29,973 nt of DNA. Source: a bacterium (GTDB lineage: Bacteria; SZUA-79; Acidulodesulfobacterales; Acidulodesulfobacteraceae). Numbering within the stretch: the first letter of the stretch is position 1; each line of letters opens with the position of its first letter. The notes below the pieces were generated by a model. It made no database searches, had not been told where the DNA came from, and worked only from the letters and a program-made list of their open reading frames with translations. Of this stretch, positions 9,275 to 17,522 are shown in pieces. Location: positions 1 through 29,973 of the forward strand of contig JAJYRF010000093.1 of NCBI GenBank assembly GCA_021794255.1, in the 5' to 3' direction. A program made the translations under genes and the position numbers.

Positions 9275-9340
9275 TTATGCTTATGCTTATGCTTATGCTT
9301 ATGCTTATGCTTATGCTTATGCTTATGCTTATGCTTATGC
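9275..9340. repeat. Eleven perfect tandem copies of TTATGC
   Basis: A 66-bp uninterrupted hexamer microsatellite (GCATAA on the coding strand) in the 149-bp spacer between the cbiL stop and the cobM start. On the transcript it would lie 58 nt and more before the cobM ATG. Copy-number change would alter spacing but no reading frame of a real gene. Confidence 0.97.
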
Positions 9341-9365
9341 TTATTTTTTAATTTAATTTATTTTA

Positions 9366-10286
9366 TTAAATTAAAATCGCCGCTAAAATAGAAAAATAAT
9401 CATATGTTTTTTTATTTGATTTGTGTAATTTATCAGGAGATTTTTCAATGTCGTTTATGACGCCAAAATTATTTTTAAATAATATTGATGAATTATATGA
9501 TTTATAATTTGAATCTTTAATATTAATATTTTTAATATCATCGTCATCTAATGAACTAAAATTATCTGAAATAGAAACATCTAAATCAATGTTATCATAC
9601 AATTGTGATTTTTCTAATATGTAAAGTTTTAATTTATCATTTTTAAAATCATTATAGAGTATTTTCTTATAAATATTTAATATATCTTTTATACAATTTC
9701 CCGCTTTCATATATATTATAATAGAAGGTTTTTTTCCGGCAGATTTAATAAAATTAATTTCAGATTCTAATTCAGAATAGGTTTTGCCGATAGGCACCGT
9801 AATTAAAACTGAACTTTTTTTTATTATATAGGGTTCTTTTATTAAACTTAAAAAATAGCTTAAAGATGAAATTCCCGAAATTATATTAATATTTAGATTT
9901 ATACTTTCATTGTCCGCTAAATGCTTTAAAGATTTATACAGTTCGGCATATGTGCTGTAAAAAACAGGGTCTCCTATAGTTATATAGGAACAAACATAAT
10001 TTTCTTTCAGTTTTTGAAAAATTTTCAATGCATTCTCATCATAAAGTTTTTTATTAAGGTTAAAATTTTTTTTCATTTCTATTTCTAACGGCATCAGCTT
10101 AAAATCATCAATATCAATTAAATTGTCTTTTAATATTTCTAAAGCAAAATTATTATTTGAATATAAAACTTTCGGATAAAAAATATAATCGCTTGCTTTT
10201 AAAGCTTTAATCGCTTTAACGGTAATTAAATCGGGGTCTCCGGGTCCCACACCGACGATATTAAGCAAAGAATTATTTATTATCAT
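9366..10286 (-). CDS. cobI: Precorrin-2 / cobalt-factor II C20-methyltransferase (CobI/CbiL)
   Basis: First methyltransferase after precorrin-2. Motifs are LNIVGVGPGDPDLITVKA (8-25), YITIGDPVFYSTY (101-113), ISGISSLSYFLS (136-147), a VLITVP strand and KPSIIIYMKAG, all CbiL/CobI-like. Family members are usually 230-240 aa; this one has 306 because about 60 Asp/Asn/Ser/Lys-rich residues (about 235-295) sit between the last domain strand and a normal-looking C-terminus (YFSILAAILI). The leader is built of pentamer repeats and offers no clear Shine-Dalgarno. It lies between cbiET and cobM in the cluster. Confidence 0.92.
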   Translation of the reverse strand: MIINNSLLNIVGVGPGDPDLITVKAIKALKASDYIFYPKVLYSNNNFALEILKDNLIDIDDFKLMPLEIEMKKNFNLNKKLYDENALKIFQKLKENYVCSYITIGDPVFYSTYAELYKSLKHLADNESINLNINIISGISSLSYFLSLIKEPYIIKKSSVLITVPIGKTYSELESEINFIKSAGKKPSIIIYMKAGNCIKDILNIYKKILYNDFKNDKLKLYILEKSQLYDNIDLDVSISDNFSSLDDDDIKNINIKDSNYKSYNSSILFKNNFGVINDIEKSPDKLHKSNKKTYDYFSILAAILI

Positions 10287-10292
10287 AACTTG

Positions 10293-10322
10293 TTATATTA
10301 TATTATATTATATTATATTATA
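10293..10322. repeat. Six tandem copies of TTATA next to the cbiL start
   Basis: Perfect pentamer array beginning 7 bp upstream of the cbiL ATG codon (minus strand), hence in the translation initiation region of its mRNA. Confidence 0.9.
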
Positions 10323-10349
10323 TTATTTTTTTATATTTTATATTCTAAT

Positions 10350-10394
10350 CTTTACTTTACTTTACTTTACTTTACTTTACTTTACTTTACTTTA
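10350..10394. repeat. Nine tandem copies of CTTTA
   Basis: Perfect pentamer array, read as TAAAG in the direction of cbiL transcription, in the spacer between the cbiET stop and the cbiL start. It is a second unrelated pentamer array within 60 bp of the TTATA array. Confidence 0.93.
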
Positions 10395-10439
10395 CTTTTA
10401 ATATTATTCTCTTCTCTACTCTTCTATTTTATGCTATTT

Positions 10440-12011
10440 TTAGTTATTTTTTATTATTTTTATCAGATAAACTTGATTCAATGCTTTAAAATATGAGCTA
10501 TAAGATATTGATTTCAAACGAGAAATATTTAAAGAAATTATCTCATATTTTATTTTATTTTTATTATTTTCTATAAAAGACATTACTTTGTTTAAAGTGT
10601 CTACCATAACGCAATTTAGTACAATAACACCGTTTTTTTTCAATAATTCAAGAGATGCATTTAAAATTTCTGAAATAGATGCTCCTCCTCCGCCTATAAA
10701 AATAAAATCAGGCGGCGTAAAACCGTAATATGCCGTTTTGTCTTTTAAAACATTAAAAATTAGCGGCATTTCACCTAAAATAGGCTCTATATTAGGTCTT
10801 TTAAATTTCTTAATATTTTTTAACAGATTATTTATTTTTATTTTATTTTTATCTATAGAATAAATCATTCCGCATTCCGCAATAGCTGCAGCTTCAATAC
10901 TAACGCTTCCGCATCCGCATCCGGCATCTATCATAATACTGTTTCTTTTAAGCCCAAGCATACTTAGAGCAGCAGCTCTTATTTCTTTTTTTGTGGGTTC
11001 CCCCTTGCCGTGAATAAAATCATCATCATTAATTCCTAATACATTATCGTATTTTATATTGTTATCGTAATTATTATTGTTATTATAACGGCTGATTCTA
11101 TTATTGTTATTGTTGCCGATACTATTGCTATTATTTATATTGCTATCATCGCTATTATTATCAGCGTTATTACTATTACTATTGCTATTACTGCCATTAT
11201 TATTACCGGCGCTGTTACTATTATTATTTACAGTGCTGCTGTAATTACTATTGCTATCGTTGTTGTTGTTGATGCTGCTATTATCGTTAATATTATTATG
11301 GGTATTTCTATTTATAATACGTTCTAAAATTATTATATTGTTTGTATGATTAAATTCTTCTAATAATTTTTTAATATTTGAATTTTCTAAATTTTTATCG
11401 GATTTAATATTTAAAGACAATATTTTTTCGTTCTTCAGGCATAAATTGCTTAAAACATGAAATTTATAATAGATTCCAAAACCCTTGTCAAATAAAATTT
11501 TATAAATTGAATATGGATTGTTAATTTCATCGGTGTATAAACCTATATTGTTAAATGTGTAAAGAGCTTTATACAAATTTAAGACGTTTCTTCCGTGAAG
11601 ACTTATTATTTCAGAATCTGACATGGATATTCTAAGAGATGCAAAACCTTTTTGCATATAGTTTATCGCAGGAATTACTTCTATATATTTTTTTAGTTTT
11701 TCTTCGGTATTGTTAAATATAGTTCCTGCTATTCCAAAAAAATTAGGGTCGCCGTTAGCCAGAATCAGTATATTTTTTTTAGCTATATTTTCGTTTATAT
11801 ATTCTAATATAAATTTTATTTTGCTGCCGTAAAAAATTTGAGAACTTTTTATTGTATTGTTTTTATTATTAATTTCCGTTAAAGCAGGCTCGTCTTCTTT
11901 TCTTGCAAAAATAGAGTCAATATGAGAAACTTTTAATATTGACTGTTCTAAATTAACATTTGCGCCATAACATTTTGATACGCCTATTATATAAATTTTA
12001 TTCAGTTTCAA
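10440..12011 (-). CDS. cobL: Fused CbiE-CbiT: precorrin-6Y C5,15-methyltransferase (decarboxylating), CobL-like
   Basis: Methylates C5 and C15 and decarboxylates the C12 acetate. Residues 1-232 are the CbiE domain (ILILANGDPNFFGIAGTIF at 81-99, ASLRISMSDSEIISLHGRN at 124-142). Residues about 330-523 are CbiT (FIHGKGEPTKKEIRA, SAM-binding IDAGCGCGSVSIEAA at 361-375, FIFIGGGGASISEIL). Both are normally joined by a short linker in CobL; here residues 235-325 form a roughly 90-residue linker that is mostly Asn and Ser. The CbiE N-terminus has GVSKCYG in place of the usual GxGP loop. The start is a TTG with GGAG 9 nt upstream, overlapping the cbiD stop by 14 bp, so translational coupling is expected. 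Confidence 0.93.
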   Translation of the reverse strand: MKLNKIYIIGVSKCYGANVNLEQSILKVSHIDSIFARKEDEPALTEINNKNNTIKSSQIFYGSKIKFILEYINENIAKKNILILANGDPNFFGIAGTIFNNTEEKLKKYIEVIPAINYMQKGFASLRISMSDSEIISLHGRNVLNLYKALYTFNNIGLYTDEINNPYSIYKILFDKGFGIYYKFHVLSNLCLKNEKILSLNIKSDKNLENSNIKKLLEEFNHTNNIIILERIINRNTHNNINDNSSINNNNDSNSNYSSTVNNNSNSAGNNNGSNSNSNSNNADNNSDDSNINNSNSIGNNNNNRISRYNNNNNYDNNIKYDNVLGINDDDFIHGKGEPTKKEIRAAALSMLGLKRNSIMIDAGCGCGSVSIEAAAIAECGMIYSIDKNKIKINNLLKNIKKFKRPNIEPILGEMPLIFNVLKDKTAYYGFTPPDFIFIGGGGASISEILNASLELLKKNGVIVLNCVMVDTLNKVMSFIENNKNKIKYEIISLNISRLKSISYSSYFKALNQVYLIKIIKNN

Positions 12012-13914
12012 ATATTTTTTCTCCGCTGTATGATAAAAGTATAATTTTACATCTTATTATATTATTATTTATTTTTTCTATATTTTTTTTAGCATTAAAA
12101 AGTATTTCATTAATAATTTCTTTTTTAACATCTTCGTTTTTTATGCTTGAGATATATAAAAACGCTTCTCTTGAAGTGTTTGAATTTATAACTTTTTCGT
12201 ATATTTCGCTTAAGTCTAATATTTCATTTTCTGCTGCATAATTCAGCTCTAAATCAGACGGATTATTATTTAAATTATTATCAAAGCTATTGTTTTTATC
12301 GAATTTATTACTGGCATCGGTATTTTTTTTATTTAAGTTATTATTTAAATTATTATTTAAATTATTATTCTGACATTTATAATTAAAATACTTTTTAATT
12401 ATTTCCCCTATATAATTAAGGTTTAAATTGCTGTATTTGGCGTTAGTATTTCTTTCCGCCTGAGATATTTTTACAATTTTTCCGAACTGACCGACTAAAA
12501 TTATATTTTTAATTCCGTAAACCGCTGCTTTTCTTACTGAATATGACACAAAATCACCTATTTCTATAAAATATTCTTCGGAGAAGTTTTTAAAAATTTT
12601 CATAGCGCATTTTTCGCTAAACCTTCCCGGAGTAAATACGCATACATCAATATTATTTTTATACAAAAAAATTAATGACGATTTAATAGTATCAAGCCAT
12701 GCTTTTGCCGATATAGGAATAACATAACCGGTTGTTCCGAGAATACTTAATCCTCCTTCTATTCCAAGTCTTGAATTTAAAGTTTTTTTTGATACTTCTT
12801 CTCCGTCAGGAATATATAATATTGATAAAAAAATTTTTACATTGTTTACATCGTTTACATCGTTTTCTGCATAGGATTTAAGATTATTTTCAATATATCT
12901 TCCGTTTAAAATAATATTTTTTAATTCATTTAAAACATTTTTTTTTATCATATCAAGCGGAACAGGATTGATAGCAGGAAATCCGATATTTACTGGCAAT
13001 CCATGCTTAGTTGCGATGCCTATGCCTTTCGCCGATGAAAACAAAAAATCGGCGTTGTTATAGTCAAATAAATTAGAACCGGCTGTTTTGACAGCAGTAA
13101 TAAAAGTTCCTTGAATAATCTGATTTTTAACATTTTCAATAATATCATAAAAAATTAACTTCTCATGATAAAATTCGTTAAAATAATTTTCTAAATCATC
13201 TTTAATATTTTCAGCATCAATTTTATCAAAATCATTATTGCTTCCATTATTATATTCATAGCTGCCTATACCCTTTAAACCATTATAATTATTTTTAGCA
13301 TTATTACTATCATTATTATTATTGTTACTATTAACATTATCATTAGCGTCATTATTACGACTACAAACGCTATGGGTAAATTCTGTTAATTCTTTTCCTT
13401 TAAGTATCGAAGGTATAAAAAATAACTTTTTTTCGCAGTTTTTGCCATTATTATGACTTATATCATTATTACTATCATCATCATTATTATTAATAGAAAT
13501 TTCTTTTATATTATTGACAATTCCTGTTTCATTATTATTACTTATGGCATCATTACTATCGCTATAATTATTACTATAATTTATACTTTGGGATTTTTTG
13601 GCATATTGATATTGATTTTGCTTATTAATAATCATAAAATCGGCATATATTTTAATTCCGCCGGTAACATCAATATCATCTCCTGAAAATTTTTTAATAA
13701 CGGCAGTTGAAATCTTGGTTCCGTTTTTTAAAAATCTGCAAGATAAATCTGCAACATCAATATTAACCGATTCACCTCCCGGCATACCTACAGATACGGT
13801 TTCAAATTTTTTTTCAGAAAAATAATACCTGATAGATGATTTTATAGCGCCTGCGCTGACGGTTCCCGTTGAAAAACCTTTTTTTAGTCCGCCTTTGGAA
13901 CATAATAAATCCAT
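11998..13914 (-). CDS. cbiD: Cobalt-precorrin-5B C1-methyltransferase CbiD
   Basis: Methylates C1 in the anaerobic pathway. Recognised by KKGFSTGTVSAGAIKSS (11-27), GMPGGESVNIDV, FITAVKTAGS (271-280), GIGIATKHGLPVNIGFPAINPVP (297-319), IEGGLSILGTTGYVIPIS (385-402) and FTPGRFSE. The family is usually about 350-380 aa; this is 638. The surplus is an Asn/Asp/Ser-rich insert at about 100-230, between two conserved blocks, and a second Asn-rich stretch at 514-553 before the C-terminal helices. It is first in the cluster; AAAGGA lies about 8 nt before the ATG. The leader has no recognisable cobalamin riboswitch and runs into the TTTAG/TTTAA repeat tract. Confidence 0.93.
   Translation of the reverse strand: MDLLCSKGGLKKGFSTGTVSAGAIKSSIRYYFSEKKFETVSVGMPGGESVNIDVADLSCRFLKNGTKISTAVIKKFSGDDIDVTGGIKIYADFMIINKQNQYQYAKKSQSINYSNNYSDSNDAISNNNETGIVNNIKEISINNNDDDSNNDISHNNGKNCEKKLFFIPSILKGKELTEFTHSVCSRNNDANDNVNSNNNNNDSNNAKNNYNGLKGIGSYEYNNGSNNDFDKIDAENIKDDLENYFNEFYHEKLIFYDIIENVKNQIIQGTFITAVKTAGSNLFDYNNADFLFSSAKGIGIATKHGLPVNIGFPAINPVPLDMIKKNVLNELKNIILNGRYIENNLKSYAENDVNDVNNVKIFLSILYIPDGEEVSKKTLNSRLGIEGGLSILGTTGYVIPISAKAWLDTIKSSLIFLYKNNIDVCVFTPGRFSEKCAMKIFKNFSEEYFIEIGDFVSYSVRKAAVYGIKNIILVGQFGKIVKISQAERNTNAKYSNLNLNYIGEIIKKYFNYKCQNNNLNNNLNNNLNKKNTDASNKFDKNNSFDNNLNNNPSDLELNYAAENEILDLSEIYEKVINSNTSREAFLYISSIKNEDVKKEIINEILFNAKKNIEKINNNIIRCKIILLSYSGEKIFETE
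12021..12024 (-). promoter_or_regulatory. GGAG ribosome site supporting the TTG start of cbiET
   Basis: GGAG inside the last codons of cbiD, 9 nt before the TTG at 12011. No ATG or GTG gives as good a match to the CbiE N-terminus, so the rare TTG start is preferred. Confidence 0.7.
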
Positions 13915-14044
13915 TTTTAAATATTCCTTTAAAAATAATATGTTTATTCTTCAGTTATTTTACATAATTTTTATATGTAATTCATAGATATTAACTATTT
14001 AATTTTATGTTTCTTATATTTCTTATGTTTATTTTTAATATTTT

Positions 14045-14252
14045 TTAGTTTAGTTTAGTTTAGTTTAATTTAATTTAATTTATTTAGTTTAGTTTAATTT
14101 AGTTTATTTAGTTTATTTAGTTTAATTAATTTAATTTAATTTAGTTTATTTAGTTTATTTAGTTTAATTTAATTAATTTAGTTTAATTAGTTTAATTTAA
14201 TTTAATTAGTTTAATTTAATTTAGTTTAATTAATTTAATTTATTTAGTTTAA
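14045..14252. repeat. Long degenerate TTTAG/TTTAA tract
   Basis: About 208 bp composed almost only of TTTAG, TTTAA and TTTA units (for example four TTTAG in a row at the left end), filling the spacer between the Omp85 gene stop and the cbiD leader. The part at 13915-14044 is AT-rich and would hold the cbiD promoter, but no confident -35/-10 pair and no conserved riboswitch element was found. Confidence 0.85.
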
Positions 14253-14254
14253 TT

Positions 14255-17137
14255 TTAAAAAGATGTCCCTATCGTAAAATTAACTCCTCCCAAAGGCCAG
14301 TATGGCTCTCTTGTTAAAATAAAACCGTATGAAAAACTTATCGGTCCTATAGGGGACAAATACATTATACCCGCTCCGGCAGATTTATACAAAGCTAAAG
14401 GTTTAATATCCGAAGGGGTTAAAAAAACATTGCCTCCGTCCTGAAAAACGAATAAATCAACATTATGATATACTGGAATATTGAGCTGAAGATTATAATT
14501 TTCCATTACATCTCCTCCTACCGCATAGCCGTATTGATTTATTACACCAATTGAATATTGCGGAAAACCTCTAACCGTCGTCCTACCTCCAAGAAAATAT
14601 CTTTCGTTAATAGGAACCTGCGCTGTCGGCGCGATGGGTTTTATATAGCCGAATCTTAAAGAACATTCTAAAACCGTACCATAAATAAAAGGTATAAATT
14701 CTTCGGTATGCGCAAACAGTTTAATGAAGTTAATCTGAGAATCTAAAATAGCAGATGAGTAAGTTAATCCTACATCAGTAAAATTACCCGATGTAGGATT
14801 AAGTATGTTATTCTTTGAATTATAAATAAGGGATGTTTCAACTGAACTTATTCTTGTAAAACCGATATCGCGGGGAGTAATTTGAGCGCCAAGGTTTAAA
14901 CCTGAGAGATTATCGTAAAACATATTGTAAGACAGTAAACCTTTTAAATTATGGTTAAATTTTCTTATTAATGAAAAAGATGTTCCTTCTTTGTGTAAAG
15001 TGTAATTTAGCGTAATAACATCTGAATCTAATGCTTCGGCGTTAAACGCTATATTTTTATAATTATAAATAGAAGGGTCGTAATAATCGGCTAAAAGATT
15101 TGTGTATACAGCGCTTTTTGAAAGCCGAATAGACAAAGACTTTCCTGAACCGAACAGGTTATTGTTGCTAATCTGAAAAAATCCTCTATATCTAGTATAT
15201 GTTCCGTATCCTGCTCCGAAACTTAAGCTTATAGGTTTGGAATCTTTTACCTTAATTACTATTTTTTTATATTTTTTTATATTTTTTGAATTTTCTAATT
15301 TTATAGCAACAAAATTGAACAACCCTGTTTTATATAAATCATTTTGAGTTTTAATTATCTTGCTTTGATTATATATCTGCCCTTTTTTAAATAAAATAAG
15401 CGATTTTATATATCCTGTTTTTGTTATAGTATTTCCTGTAATAAAAATATGTTTAATTATAACTTGTTGACTTTTTGAAACGGCATAATAAAGGTAACAA
15501 CTGCTTTTATTTTTTGAGTAAATTATTTTCAATCGTGTTTTAGAAAAAATATAGCCAGAATTTGAAAGTTCAGTTTCAATTAAATTTTTTCCGTTATCAA
15601 CTTTTATTATTTTAAGCGGTTTGTTTATCAGCCTGTTAAAATAATTTATAACTTTATTTTTTATGCTTAAAGGAAGACCTTTAATACTGACGTTTTTTAC
15701 ATAAGTTCTTATATTTTTTATTATATTTATATAAATTATTACCGATTTTTTATTTTTGCCGAATTTTAGACTATAATTTATTTTAGCGCTTAAATAACCA
15801 TGGTTGTTATAAAAATTTTCTATATTTCCAATATCTCTTTTTAATCTTCTTTCATAAAAAAACTCGGGAGCAAACAGTGAAGACACATGCGTTCTCATAA
15901 GATGACTGATTTTAGAAAGACTGAATGGATGATTGCCTTTAATTATTATATTTTTTACCGCTACCTTATAGCCTTTATTGATTCTATAAAATAAGTTAAT
16001 TATTTTGCTGTGTCTATTTTTTATTTCCTTAAAAAAAACTTTATTAAAAAAATAACCTTTTGTTGTATAAAAATTGTTTAAAACTTTTTTAAATGCCAAG
16101 AATGTGCCTCTATCAAAAACAAAAACATTGTTAATATTTAAAACTTTATTTTTTATCAAATCAGGGCTATATGGTTTAATTCCTTTGAAATAAAAAAGTA
16201 TTTTATAGCCGGGATGAATTGAAAACAACAAAATTATTTTATATTTGCTTATATATTTTATAACCGGAGCCTCTACAACAGGTGTTAAATAACCTTGTTT
16301 AATATAAATGTTTCTAATATGTTTTCTTAATTTTTTAATCAATATCTTATTTAACGGTTTGCCTTCAATTTCTTTAACAGTGGAGGAAAGAATTTTTGCA
16401 GGATAAAATGTCTTCCAATGGATGAAAACTTTCGAAATTATGATAGGTTTATCCAAGTTTATTTTAATATCTATTGTATATTTTTTGTTTATTCTAAGCA
16501 CATAGGAATTAATCAAAACATTTGCAAAAGGATAACCTGAATCTGTAATAAATTTTTTTATTATACTGATAGATTCTTTTTTATACGAATATGAATATTG
16601 TTTGCCGATTTTTAGCGGAATCTTATTTAAAATTAATTTTTTATCTATACCTGAATTTTTTAATCCGTTTATAGTTATTGTTTTGATATATACTCTCGGA
16701 AATAAAAAAAATTTCAGATATATTTGTTTATTTTTATATTTATAAAAAACCATTATATTTGAAAAAATTTTTGATTTATAAAGAGCTTTAATTGTTTTTT
16801 CAATGTTATACATAGAAAAATATTGCCCTTTTTTTATATAAATATAATATTTTATTGATTTAAATCTGACGTTTGACGGCAAGCGGTATGATATAGACGC
16901 TATTTTTGTTTTTAAAGGCAGAGAGTAAATTAAAGGAACTGTTGAAGGAATTATTGAAGAAACTGCTGAAGAAACTGCAGCACTGTTTTTATTTGCAGTT
17001 TTAATGTTTTTAACATTTTTAACGCTTAGCCCGTAAGAATTAAATGAATTAAAGAAAATACTTACTAATATTAAAAAGATTAGTAAAAAAATTAATAAAA
17101 AATTTATTTTTGATATGTAATCGGTATATTTTTTCAC
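14255..17137 (-). CDS. tamA: Omp85-family outer membrane assembly protein (TamA/BamA-like)
   Basis: Outer-membrane barrel with periplasmic POTRA domains. The 960 aa start with a hydrophobic signal segment (about 12-30). A series of POTRA-like repeats follows to roughly 630 (for example VKNIIIKGNHPFS, VIIKHIFITGNTIT). The C-terminal barrel includes RYFLGGRTTVRGFP, with the conserved VRGF at 855-858, GGDVMENYNLQLNIP, FVFQDGGNVF and a terminal beta-signal ending in Phe (NFTIGTSF). A GTG start at 17137 is used; no later Met would keep the signal. It sits 385 bp downstream of tamB on the same strand, which favours a TamA partner role, but length and POTRA number would also suit BamA. Lysine-rich and very AT-rich like the rest of the window. 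Confidence 0.88.
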   Translation of the reverse strand: MKKYTDYISKINFLLIFLLIFLILVSIFFNSFNSYGLSVKNVKNIKTANKNSAAVSSAVSSIIPSTVPLIYSLPLKTKIASISYRLPSNVRFKSIKYYIYIKKGQYFSMYNIEKTIKALYKSKIFSNIMVFYKYKNKQIYLKFFLFPRVYIKTITINGLKNSGIDKKLILNKIPLKIGKQYSYSYKKESISIIKKFITDSGYPFANVLINSYVLRINKKYTIDIKINLDKPIIISKVFIHWKTFYPAKILSSTVKEIEGKPLNKILIKKLRKHIRNIYIKQGYLTPVVEAPVIKYISKYKIILLFSIHPGYKILFYFKGIKPYSPDLIKNKVLNINNVFVFDRGTFLAFKKVLNNFYTTKGYFFNKVFFKEIKNRHSKIINLFYRINKGYKVAVKNIIIKGNHPFSLSKISHLMRTHVSSLFAPEFFYERRLKRDIGNIENFYNNHGYLSAKINYSLKFGKNKKSVIIYINIIKNIRTYVKNVSIKGLPLSIKNKVINYFNRLINKPLKIIKVDNGKNLIETELSNSGYIFSKTRLKIIYSKNKSSCYLYYAVSKSQQVIIKHIFITGNTITKTGYIKSLILFKKGQIYNQSKIIKTQNDLYKTGLFNFVAIKLENSKNIKKYKKIVIKVKDSKPISLSFGAGYGTYTRYRGFFQISNNNLFGSGKSLSIRLSKSAVYTNLLADYYDPSIYNYKNIAFNAEALDSDVITLNYTLHKEGTSFSLIRKFNHNLKGLLSYNMFYDNLSGLNLGAQITPRDIGFTRISSVETSLIYNSKNNILNPTSGNFTDVGLTYSSAILDSQINFIKLFAHTEEFIPFIYGTVLECSLRFGYIKPIAPTAQVPINERYFLGGRTTVRGFPQYSIGVINQYGYAVGGDVMENYNLQLNIPVYHNVDLFVFQDGGNVFLTPSDIKPLALYKSAGAGIMYLSPIGPISFSYGFILTREPYWPLGGVNFTIGTSF

Positions 17138-17177
17138 ACTATTGTATTAAATAAGTATTAAATAAATTTGAATATTT

Positions 17178-17214
17178 GATATTTTGATATTTTGATATTT
17201 TGATATTTTGATAT
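17178..17214. repeat. Tandem 8-bp repeats (GATATTTT)
   Basis: Four perfect copies of GATATTTT from 17178 to 17209 plus a partial fifth, in the tamB-tamA spacer about 40 bp upstream of the tamA GTG on the transcript. Confidence 0.9.
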
Positions 17215-17264
17215 ACTGAAAAATTATAATTTTTTTTTAATTAATCTTCTGTATCCTTAAATTA

Positions 17265-17426
17265 TCCTTAAATCCTGCATCAAAAACTATTCATAAGTTC
17301 TAATGCAGGATAACTCTGGATTTCTGCCTGCGCAGGAATGACAATTAAATGATAAAACGATAAAACCGCACAAAGTCATTCCTACGCAAGAATCCATTAT
17401 ATAAAATTCTATCACAGGATTAAGGA
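17265..17426. mobile_element. MITE-like nested palindrome between tamB and tamA
   Basis: A 162-bp element with three nested inverted repeats. The outer pair is TCCTTAAATCCTG (17265-17277) against CAGGATTAAGGA (17415-17426). A local pair is TCCTGCAT (17273-17280) against ATGCAGGA (17303-17310). The core pair is TGGATTTCTGCC..AGGAATGAC (17317-17342) against GTCATTCC..AATCCA (17375-17396). It contains no reading frame and is richer in G+C than its surroundings. Such GTCATTCC/CTGGATT palindromes are common intergenic repeats in other bacteria. It lies inside the tamB-tamA spacer and could act as an attenuator between the two genes. The rest of 17138-17522 is AT-rich. Confidence 0.6.
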
Positions 17427-17522
17427 CACATTCTACCTATAATATTATATTGTCTTTTTTTTATTTTTTTTATTTTTTTTATTTTGTCTTATTTTATCTT
17501 TATAGCTTATAAATATCAATAA

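Noticed and set aside
9147..9356. Frame with a long Tyr-Ala repeat on the plus strand
   Set aside because: It is only the translation of the TTATGC hexamer array.
13915..14044. Cobalamin riboswitch before cbiD
   Set aside because: No B12-box-like GC-containing motif is present; the leader is AT-rich and then pure TTTAG/TTTAA repeat.
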